Position numbers and translations under genes: made by a program. From the NCBI RefSeq assembly GCF_000471905.2, contig NW_006498572.1:199008-263007 (forward strand): DNA of 64,000 bases, in the 5' to 3' direction. Source of the DNA: Amborella trichopoda (taxonomy: Eukaryota; Streptophyta; Magnoliopsida; Amborellales; Amborellaceae). Positions 55,401 to 64,000 of the stretch are shown piece by piece. The notes beneath the pieces are model-generated. The model was given only the letters and a program-made list of their open reading frames with translations. It was not told where the DNA came from and ran no database searches. Positions within the stretch are counted from its first letter, which is position 1. Every line of letters starts with the position of its first letter.

Positions 55401-56326
55401 AGTCGACGAAGCTTAGCACCGATCGCTTCTCCTCTCTCTTCTCCTCTATACAACACAGTTAGCGAAGTCTGGTGCCGACTGCATTTTCTCTCTCTTCCTT
55501 CTAACACAGTTGGTGATGCTTAGCTCTGACTGCGCCTTCCTTCTCTCTCCCCTTATCCTCTTGTCTTTCATAATCTTCTCTTCCTTTCTTCTCCCTCCTC
55601 CTTTCTTTTGCTTCTTCTCTTCTTATTCTTTCCTCATAGCCTTCATCCTGCTACTCATTCGTTCGACTAAGAGGGATTGAGGTTAGCCTCTCATGGTAGT
55701 CCTGTCGTCTAGCCGTAGTGTGGTTGTGCTAGGATTACTTGGCCCTCTTTATTACCACGAAAGATTAACCATCGTGCCTAGGTAGTCGGTATTGGTAATG
55801 ACATCTAGTAGTAATCCTGTGAGCCTGTCTTAGTTACCGAGCCCATTTTTCTACCACGTCAAGCCAATTATCCACCAGCCTAGTCACCGCTCTGATCCTC
55901 GCGCTTAGTCAAATTCTTCTCTCCTCCATCTTTCTTCTCTTCTTATTTTTGAATGCACATGCTTGTGTATGTTCATCAAAGAGGGAAAGGGTGAGGTCCG
56001 ACCCACCTATCTTATAACATTTTCCATATATGTGTGTGATTGCATAAAATAATAAGAATACATGCCAAGGGAAGCGATGTCGAACTAGTTTTATTACTGG
56101 GGAGCTTTCTTTGTGATCTAAGAGGGCACCCATACGAGTTAGTCCGAGTAAGTCCCGAACCCACCTTTAAATTCCTCTTTCAACTGTTGGTAACACCTGC
56201 CCCTGTTCTCGAACAAGGTTCTCGAGAGAGCGATGTCAAAAACACTACTGGTCTTCCCTCCAAACCCGAGACCCGCGCCGCCCAATCCCCAAATGATCCA
56301 GAGGGCAAGATCGAGGAACCTAACCA
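52436..56326 (+). repeat. 3' LTR of LARD-like element
   Basis: TGTTTGAACG to AACCTAACCA, collinear with 42888-46167. It is 611 bp longer, chiefly because the CT/GGTGAAGCCTAGC array (54260-55520) has more units. Followed by ACAAC. Confidence 0.85.
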
Positions 56327-56331
56327 ACAAC

Positions 56332-56886
56332 CACATTTCTTCTCACAATTCACATACATGCTCATGCTTAGTTTCATACTTAATTTCATGCTTTCGTGAC
56401 TAAGGATATACAAGGTGCTTGATCCACTTACATTGTATGCAATGGTGCTCCCAAATTCCTTCACACGATCCACTTTAAGATCTCTAACAGTGGGCACAAA
56501 AAGAGGCTGAGAATTCTAAGAGTTTGGCTTCCAAGAGTGAGAGAACAATGTTTGGGAGAGAAGAGAAAAGTATTCCATGGGTTGGAGGTGGCAGCTCGGG
56601 TTTGCCAAGTGGTAGCCATAGTGGCATGCAATTGGACAAGTGGTCGATGTGGCAGCATGCAGCAGGCAGGTGGCACCTAGGGCCAAGCATGGGCTCGATA
56701 GGGTCACGCACGACGGCTTCCTCTCTTTGCACACACGACCTTCTCTTCACACACGGCGACTAGCCTTCTCTCACGCACGACGACTTTCTCTCTCTTTTCG
56801 TCTCCTTGCCGCCGTGTGCGTTCTTCTTGTTACCTTCCTTCTTCTGCCATGCACCTCACTATGCCGGGAAAATCTCGGTCCTTACA
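56332..56886 (-). repeat. gypsy 3' LTR, proximal part (right of nested element)
   Basis: Matches 63562-64000 of the 5' LTR. Its right end, ...GGTCCTTACA at 56886, is the TG start of the LTR on the - strand. About 117 bp of the 5' LTR therefore lie beyond the window. Confidence 0.85.
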
Positions 56887-56929
56887 TCATCCCCGCCTTA
56901 AATGGATTTTTTCCACAAAATCGTATCTT

Positions 56930-57269
56930 AGCTAATCAAATAAATGGGGGTACTTACCCCGAATTTCGTCTTCCTATTCCCATGTCGATTCTTCCTTTGA
57001 ATGACATTGCTACAACAAATGGGCTAGAGGAATTTTTTTATTGTGCCACACCTACTTTCTCCTGTCTCAATATAAGTCAAATCTTCTCTGATTGAAATTG
57101 GTTCATACTTCAAAACATGGGACGGGTCAGGATGATATTTTCTTAACAGTGACACATGAAAAACATCATGAATGTTTGCCAACTCGGGTGGTAGAGCAAG
57201 TTGATATGCAATGACTCCAACTTTTTCCAAAAAATGTGGGCTCAATTTTCCTTTCTTGTCAAATCTCAT
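56930..57269 (-). pseudogene. gypsy integrase C-terminus and chromodomain remnant
   Basis: 57269-57024 reads MRFDKKGKLSPHFLEKVG, then LALPPELANIHDVFHVSLL and RKYHPDPSHVL, the conserved integrase C-terminal block of plant chromoviruses. Further along, in another frame with stops (about 57005-56930), EESTWE and EDEIRGKYPHLF are the end of a chromodomain. Confidence 0.8.
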
Positions 57270-57860
57270 AATGCCCTTAGTTGGCGATACCTTGAAGAAA
57301 ACCCGATCACCTACTTTAAATTCGAGGTCTCTCCTTCGATTATCGGTGTAATTCTTTTGCCTACTCTAAGCAGTCTTGAGCCTCTCTCGATTCAAGGCAA
57401 TCTTTTCTGAGGTCGCTTGAACAATTTCTGGCCCTAACAGCCTCCTTTCACCAACCTCATCCCAACAGACATGTGATCTGCAGTTCCTCTCATACAATGC
57501 TTTGAAAGGTTCCATTTGAATACTGGCTTGAAAGCTGTTGTTATAAGCAAATTCTATTCGAGGCAGATGGTCATCCCAATTTTCTTTGACACAAGCCCTT
57601 AACCTGTATTTCAGGGTTTGAATGGTCCTCTATGACTGCCCATCAGTCTGGGGGTGCTAATTGCAGACTATTCCAAAATCTTGAGGTAAATCTAGTATCC
57701 CTGTCGGATACGATGCTAACAAGTATTCCATGCAACCTTACTATCTCTTTAAGGTATGATTGGGCCAATTTGTCCAAGATATAGGTTGTGCGGATCGGTA
57801 AGAAGTGAGCAGCTTTGGTTAGTCGGTCTATAATGACCCAAATATTATCGTGTGTAGCAC
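57270..57860 (-). pseudogene. gypsy integrase core, broken
   Basis: Complementary frames show IDRLTKAAHFLPIRTTYILD near 57830-57770 and SIVSDRDTRF near 57720, both integrase core blocks, then stops. The region between here and RT, where RNase H and the integrase zinc finger belong, is only about 150-200 bp, so at least 1 kb is deleted near 57860-57960. Confidence 0.75.
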
Positions 57861-58095
57861 CCCTCTAGGTAAGTCGCATACAAAGTTCATAAGACTTTAA
57901 CTATCTAGAGGCATAAGCTATGACCTTCCCTCATTGCATCAGCATGCATCCAAGTCCCTTATGCGAAGCATTCGTGTAAACCACAAGGTCCTTGATTCCT
58001 TTGGCTAAGGTCAGTATCGGGGCCATAGTCAAGCTCTTCTTCAGTTCTTGAAAACTTTTCTCACAATCATTTGACCACACAAATTTCACTTCTTT

Positions 58096-58997
58096 CTAGG
58101 TTAGACGAGTTAGGGGAAGTGCTATTTTTGAAAATCCTTCTACAAAACATTTATAGTAACCCGTCAGTCTCAGAAAATTACGGACCTCTATCACATTTGT
58201 CGGTCTTCCCCATTTAAGTACAACTTCAATTTTACAAGGGTCAACTGCGACTGCGTCCGTAGAAACAACGTGCCCAAGGAAGGCCATGCTAGGAAACCAA
58301 AACTCACTCTTACCCAACTTAGCATACAACTTTTTCGACTTCAGAGTCTGGAGAACAATTCTTAGGTGCTACTCATGCTCGTCTAGGTTATTTGAATACA
58401 CCAAAATATCATCTATAAAAACCACCACAAAATATCCATAAAGGTTCTTAAAACTCTATTTATTAGGTCTATGAAGACAACTGGGGCATTAGTCAACCCA
58501 AATGGCATTACTAAGAATTCATAATGGCCATATCGGGTCCTGAATGTGATCTTAGGGACATCTTCTTCCCTGACCTGCAGTTGATGATAACTCGATTGGA
58601 GATGAATCTTGGAAAATACTTGGGTCCCTTGAAGCTGGTAAAAAAGGTCGTCAACTCTAAGCAAGGGGTACTTGTTCTTTACTGTGACCTGATTCAACGG
58701 TCTATAATCTATACAAAGCCTTGAAGACCCATCTTTCTTTTTCACAAATAGGACTGGTGCACCTCAAGGTGACACGCTGTGTCGGATGAAACCCTTCTCC
58801 AACAATTCCTGCAGTTGTTCTTTCAGCTCCTTTAATTCGGCTGGAGCCATCCTATAAGGGGTTTTAGAGATGGGCGCATCACCTAGGACCACATCTATTT
58901 CAAACTCTACCTCCCTGACCAGAGGCAAAGAGGTCAACTCTTCAGGAAAAACTTTTGGGTATTCTCTACTACATAGGCCAAGTGGCCAACACATCAT
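58096..58997 (-). pseudogene. gypsy reverse transcriptase, broken
   Basis: Segments 58997-58764 ([20 protein letters not shown], start of RT), 58745-58413 ([37 protein letters not shown]) and 58329-58096 (FLGHVVSTDAVAVDP, FLRLTGYYKCFVEGFS) are collinear RT parts. The catalytic motif occurs as [10 protein letters not shown] near 58385-58410, in a different frame from the segment before it. An in-frame stop (58768 region) and a frameshift near 58430 disrupt it. Confidence 0.85.
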
Positions 58998-59400
58998 TTG
59001 GCCAGCAAACAGGAAGCCCGAAGGGCAGAGATAAGGTGTAGAGGGGGAACATCCTTAATGCCAACAAAGTTCAACTCAGGCTGGTTTGGGCATTTGAAGG
59101 TTACAATTTTATCATAATAATTTACTGTAGCATGATGTGTGGACAACCAATCCATGCCCAAAATAACATCAAAATCTTGAATGTCTAAAGTATCAGGTCT
59201 ATAGGTAGAACACACTCTTCAAGCAAAACCCCACAATATTTATAAACCACATCAGTTTCTATAGATTCCCCCATAGGCGTGCATACTACCAATGTCCAGT
59301 CAAGAAGTGCAAGTCTAGCATTCATGTGTCATGCAAAGTGAGGTGCAACAAAAGAGTGAGAAGATCCAGGGTCTATAAGAATTTTAGCTTCCATGCTACA
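58994..59400 (-). pseudogene. gypsy aspartic protease, broken
   Basis: DFDVILGMDWLSTHHATVNY in 59215-58994 is the second protease block. The active-site loop, near 59380-59340, reads ILIDPGSSHSFVAPHFA, with DPG where the family has DSG or DTG. The two parts are in different frames. Confidence 0.8.
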
Positions 59401-59505
59401 AAAAAATAGCGTACATCATATTACAGAGGTAGACGCCTTGGCTTCTTGTTTTGTGAGTGCAAAAGCCTGACCTTGAGTCTTCGGTCGATATTTTGGCCCC
59501 TTTAC

Positions 59506-60448
59506 CTAGAAGTCTTTGACTAGGTGGCTAGGCTTGCCCCATTGGAAACATGACTTTGTCTTCTTATAGCACTCAGCCGCCGAATGGTTGCTTAAGCAAC
59601 AGTAAGGGCAGGCCAGGCGTTGATTATCCCTTATGTCGCTTGGGAAGGTCTTCTGAATCTTCATATTTCCCTGATTGTTTCTTCCCCTAAAACGTTTCCT
59701 TGGAAGTGGTCGACTCTTCCTCTCAAGGTTCCCAAATTGGGTTGGCCCCATTCTTCCCTCTTTCCTGAACCGAGACTCTTCATAGTCCCTCTCAATCTTC
59801 ATGGCAAGGTCTACTAACGGGGAGAAGGTCTTGAGGTTTGCTGATATTATTCCTCCCCTTATATCGGGCATGGGGCCTCTCTCGAACTTGTTTTCCTTTC
59901 GCATCTCCGTGTTGATGATGTGCGGAGCATAACGTGAAAGCTCAACAAACTTCGCTGCATACTGTTCTATTGATAATCTTCGTTGCTGCAGCTCAATAAA
60001 TTCTACCTTCTTTCTCTCTTGCATTGAGTTAGGGAAATACTTCTCGTTAAATGCTTCCAAAAAAAATTCTCTCAAGTTGCTACTGTCCCTGACTCTTCTC
60101 AAGATTGCTTTACTGAGCCTCATCAGTGCTCAACATCCCCTTACAATATGAAGGTTCCCAGCCTAACCTTCTGCTCATATGTACAATGCAGAACATCGAA
60201 TATCTTTTCCACATGTCTCCTCCACCGCTCAGCTTTCTCCACTCCCCATGCCCCAAGAATGTCGGAGGTGCTAGCCTCCTAAATCTTTCAATTAGCCCAC
60301 TATCGATCTGATTTGAGGCAGGGGTAGCCAGGGCTGGCATATTATCCTTCATCATCGGAGTCATAGCCCCTAAAGTCTTGAAAAATTCATCGAGGGCCTT
60401 AGTATTCTCATTGCTGGAACGCACATTGTTGACACGAGTCCTCATCAT
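59506..60448 (-). pseudogene. gypsy gag, two overlapping broken frames
   Basis: 60448-60110 (N-terminal; RFRRLAPPTFLG near its middle) overlaps 60123-59506 in another frame (FNEKYFPNSMQERKKVEFIE, SRYAPHIINTEMRKENKFER). The end carries CPYCCLSNHSAAEC and a knuckle CFQWGKPSHLVKDF in which two cysteines are replaced by Trp and Phe. Confidence 0.8.
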
Positions 60449-60542
60449 CTTTGGCCTAAAAATAGGAGCACCCAGTTGCCAGCCTATTCAGAACTATTCT
60501 AGAGACACTCCTATGACTCTCTAGACTAAGAATCCTATCCTG

Positions 60543-60556
60543 ACTGCTCTAATACC
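60543..60556 (-). other. gypsy primer-binding site
   Basis: The complement reads TGGTATTAGAGCAG, one mismatch from the usual tRNA-Met complementary string TGGTATCAGAGC, a few bases inside the LTR end at 60562. Confidence 0.75.
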
Positions 60557-60561
60557 ATAAC

Positions 60562-62250
60562 TGTCACGACCCACCCGCTGACCCCTACCGTACTTGCCAG
60601 AGGGTGACAGAGTGTGGGATCACGACGAGAGGTGGCGAATGCCACTCAAGTGGGAGTGGCTGAACACATTTAGAAATGCGGAATCCAAGCAAACCACGAG
60701 AGAGAATAAAACTCATTCACCAAGCTCTACAAAACTGAGCAGAATATAAAACCATAAAACCATTATATATATAACTTCTCCAAAAATTCTTTTACAATTA
60801 CGTTCAAGGCACTACAAGCCTGATTACAACACTTCATCAAAACAACTATGTGGCACCGCCACCAAACACCTACTATCAAGAAGTTTATTTGTCAAGCAAC
60901 GAGCTTCAGTCGCCTGCTATAAATGTTCAGCTGCATGCTCTCAAGAGTCAGAGGTTATCACTCTACATAGATGAAAAGAAAAGGGATGGGCTAAAAGCCC
61001 AGTAAGTAGATCAACACTATTGCATTCCGGCCTATATATAATGACATTTATAGACATTTCCCCCAACTACACAGTAGTCACAACGTGGAGTCATGCATCA
61101 CAATTATTTAGCAGTGTAAGAAGAAGTATAATTCAGATATCAGGACATCACATATTGCATAAGATCATATTTACTACATCTCTTATCACAATAACAAAAC
61201 AGAAACCCAAAAGAAATGCACAATGCACACATGCAGAGACTAGAGTTGCTTACTCCCGAAGTAGAAGTCCCATTGATTAGGCTAAGCTAATCCTGTAACT
61301 TGGAACTTCTACCCTTACTCAGGAAGGAGAACAATGAAAAATGGGAGTCCCATTTCGTAATGTCCGCACACACACACATAGTCCCCAGCATTCTTTGGGG
61401 TTTTTGATAAGCGGTGGTCTTGCAAGACACAACCCTCTCCTTATGCCTTTTAGGCGAGAGGGAGTTACACTACCGGTGCGTAGTGCCCATATAGATTCAG
61501 GGGGCATGACCCTCCCAAATATTCACATTCACATCCCGACCCCATTCATATCATGGGGGTCAGGGCAAGATCTCAGTAGCTGGAATTACTCCCCAATCAT
61601 AACAGTATAGATCGCACCACCAAAGGGTGACCCGTTGCGTAGTGCCCCATATCAGAATCCCACAGTATCATACCACACTGCCAATGCGTTTCCCATTGCG
61701 TAGCAGTCCATATATCAGTCACATCATGACAATATCCCACTACCATGGGTGTCCCATTGCGTAGTGGTCTATATCACAGTCCCATCATAAAGGTATCCCA
61801 CTACCAATGGGTGTCTCATTACGTAGTGGTCTATATCACAGTCACATCATAATAGTATCCCACTGCCAATGGGTGTCCCATTGTGTAGTGGTCTATATCA
61901 CAATAATATCATAACTAATTGCATCAATGTACATGCATTCTCAAGCATTCATTCACTCATGCTTTGCTATTTTCTTTTTCAGGAATTCAGAAGCATTCAC
62001 AGTATCATGAGCATTAGTGCCTCATGACATATAACTTCAATCTCTTTATGAAGGGTTTAAGCTTTATTCATAAACATATAAATTAGTACACCACTTTTCA
62101 TGAATCATACAACAGTTTGGAATCCACTACCATTTCCATCGGTGATATATGCGAAAGGAGGCATGGTATCCAATTCATAAGAAATTTGAACTCAATTCCA
62201 ACATCAACTTACACACCACACACACACACACACACACACGCACAAACACG

Positions 62251-62291
<41 letters not shown>

Positions 62292-62621
62292 CNNNNNNNN
62301 NNNNNNNNNNNNNNNNNNNNNNNNNNNNNNNNNNNNNNNNNNNNNNNNNNNNNNNNNNNNNNNNNNNNNNNNNNNNNNNNNNNNNNNNNNNNNNNNNNNN
62401 NNNNNNNNNNNNNNNNNNNNNNNNNNNNNNNNNNNNNNNNNNNNNNNNNNNNNNNNNNNNNNNNNNNNNNNNNNNNNNNNNNNNNNNNNNNNNNNNNNNN
62501 NNNNNNNNNNNNNNNNNNNNNNNNNNNNNNNNNNNNNNNNNNNNNNNNNNNNNNNNNNNNNNNNNNNNNNNNNNNNNNNNNNNNNNNNNNNNNNNNNNNN
62601 NNNNNNNNNNNNNNNNNNNNN

Positions 62622-62695
<74 letters not shown>

Positions 62696-64000
62696 CAATC
62701 AAAAGAAATTTGAGGCTATTTGAGCATCATTTGATCAGTCAAAAGCTCAGTGCAAAATGGACTACAGTTATGAAATTTCTGCAATTCCTTATAGTAACAT
62801 GTCCCCACTTACAGGGGCATAACTCCCAATTTAGGAGGACTTTTGTTATGATTTCAAAACCAACTTCGAATTAAATACACATACCTTTCAATTGGAGTGG
62901 TTTGAAAGCATTTGGACCCCGTTTGATCAGTCAAAAGCTCAGTACAATAGGAATGAAATTTCTGAAATCTGTTGAAATCTGATAACAGTGATATATCCCC
63001 ATAAACAGAGACAAAACTTCTAATATATAAGAAATTCTGAGATGATTTCAAAAACAAAGTTTGAGTAGAACATGTATCTTTCAAATGAAGCTGATTTGAA
63101 AGCATTTGGACCCCGTTTGACTAGTGAAAAGCTCAGTAAAATGGGGATGTAATTTTTGAAATCTGTTGAAATATGATAACAGTGACATGCTCCTACAAAT
63201 TGAAGCATAGCTTCCAAATAAGGAGGAATTTCAACCGGGCTTAAACACAAAAATCAAAGTAGACACACATATATTTCAAATGGTCGTGGTTTGAAAGTAT
63301 TTGAATATCTGTGATTAGTCAAAATTTTATTACAATAACATGAAATTTCCACAAAATTCACAGTGTAGTCATGACACATCTCAAGGAACAATCGAATACT
63401 TCCAATTTATGATCGTTATCAACATGGAACCTTTTTCATCTTACATTAGATGCATGGGAACACCATTTCTCAAATTTTCATGGCTAACAAGAGGAATTTC
63501 AATGCTCATTTTGTCATGCAATTGAAGGCCTAATTTATTGAAAAAGCAGGACACATGCAACCACATTTCTTCTCACAATTCGCTTACATGCTCAAGCTTA
63601 GTTTCATACTTAATTTCATGCTTTCATGATTAAGGACATACAAGGTTCTTGATCTACTTAAATTGTGTGCAATGGTGCTCCCAAATTCCTTCACACAGTC
63701 CACTTCAAGCTCTCTAACAGTGGGCACAAAAAGAGGTTGAGAATACCAAGAGTTTGGCTTCCAAGAGTGAGAGAACAATGTTTGGGAGAGAAGAGAAGGG
63801 CTTAAGTAGTCCATGGGTTGAAGGTGTAAGCTCGGGTTTCCCATGTGGCAGCCACAGTGGCATGCAACTAAACAAGTGGTGGGTGTGGCAGCATGCAGCA
63901 GGCAGGTGACACCTAGTGCCAAGCATGGGCTCGGTAGGGTCACGCATGACGGCTTCCTCTCTTTGAGCGCATGACCTTCTCTTCACACATGGCGGCTAGC
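60562..64000 (-). repeat. gypsy 5' LTR (truncated by window end)
   Basis: Starts TGTCACGACCC; matches 40354-42887 and 56332 onward. It contains the 61-bp array (61620-61915), a (CA)n(TA)n tract with a 329-N gap (62293-62621), and the undisturbed GCAAC site at 63557-63561. Confidence 0.85.
62216..62695 (+). repeat. (CA)n/(TA)n microsatellite with assembly gap
   Basis: CA and TA tracts on both sides of 329 N. The sister LTR has only a short (TA)n at 42016-42050, so the array expanded in this copy or the gap size is arbitrary. Confidence 0.9.

Larger units (their letters stand above)
42888..56326 (+). mobile_element. large non-autonomous LTR retrotransposon (LARD-like)
   Basis: Two long direct repeats, 42888-46167 (3280 bp) and 52436-56326 (3891 bp), flank a 6268-bp internal region with no recognisable protease, RT, RNase H or integrase. 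A primer-site-like TTGACGACTCCACTGGAGA at 46170-46188 follows the first LTR; it resembles the GACTCCACTGGGGA type known from Ogre/Tat-group gypsy elements. A weak purine run (ACGGGGCAAG) precedes the second LTR. In one 170-bp stretch I count about 10% difference between the LTRs, mostly transitions. It is inserted in the gypsy 3' LTR in the opposite orientation. Confidence 0.85.
40354..64000 (-). mobile_element. Ty3/gypsy chromovirus retrotransposon, runs off the window
   Basis: The - strand element has its 5' LTR at 60562 to beyond 64000, internal region 56887-60561, and 3' LTR 40354-56886 split by a nested element (42888-56326). The primer site TGGTATTAGAGCAG lies just inside the 5' LTR (complement at about 60543-60556), and a purine tract AAGGCGGGGA abuts the 3' LTR (complement at 56890-56900). 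LTR termini read TGTAAGGACC...GGTCGTGACA. The gag-protease-RT-(deleted)-integrase-chromodomain order identifies a chromovirus, probably of the Del/Tekay group. The internal part is only 3.7 kb. Confidence 0.85.

Noticed and set aside
56524-56763. Open frames on both strands in the proximal gypsy LTR (also 63584-63986)
   Set aside because: They recur only because the LTR is duplicated; the frames are not conserved in length between the two copies and no domain is seen.
62117-62874. Long open frames across the N gap
   Set aside because: They consist of microsatellite codons and undefined bases.

Overview
This window is plant nuclear DNA, most likely from an angiosperm. It has one split gene for a plastid enzyme, GT-AG introns (plus one GC-AG), AT-rich introns loaded with transposons, tRNA-derived SINE and RTE-LINE remnants, Ty1/copia and Ty3/gypsy retroelements, and integrated pararetrovirus fragments. 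The species cannot be named from the sequence. Two assembly gaps (23602-23635 and 62293-62621) both lie inside microsatellites.

The only intact gene I can support is on the + strand, 764-23973. It encodes a chloroplast 3-oxoacyl-[acyl-carrier-protein] synthase I (KAS I). Eight exons give an uninterrupted 468-residue precursor with a serine-rich transit peptide, the Cys-His-His catalytic set (C219, H359, H395) and the conserved Lys (K390). Intron 1 uses a GC donor. Intron 2 (6.3 kb) and intron 4 (14.4 kb) account for almost all of the gene length. They hold a hAT relic, LINE/RTE tails, a tRNA-derived SINE, a foldback element, short tandem duplications and a broken Ty1/copia element with a second non-coding insertion inside it.

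24.0-30.3 kb is intergenic. A 760-bp direct duplication lies just downstream of KAS I, followed by a second, more diverged repeat pair and a broken DUF4283/LINE-ORF1-like coding relic. 30.28-40.26 kb is a scrambled cluster of endogenous pararetrovirus (Caulimoviridae) pieces in both orientations: movement-protein-like, capsid zinc-knuckle, protease, reverse transcriptase and RNase H remnants. It has one tRNA-Met-type primer site and three copies of an intergenic/promoter segment. Every coding piece is interrupted by stops or frameshifts.

40.35 kb to the end is one Ty3/gypsy chromovirus on the - strand (LTRs of about 3.1 kb; internal part 56887-60561, with the RNase H/integrase region deleted). 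Its 3' LTR is split by a second, + strand element of 13.4 kb (42888-56326). That element has 3.3 and 3.9 kb LTRs, a degenerate 5-bp target duplication, and a 6.3-kb internal region with no recognisable pol, so it looks like a large non-autonomous (LARD-like) retrotransposon. It is full of private tandem arrays. The sister gypsy LTR at 63557-63561 preserves the empty insertion site, which proves the nesting order within this window.
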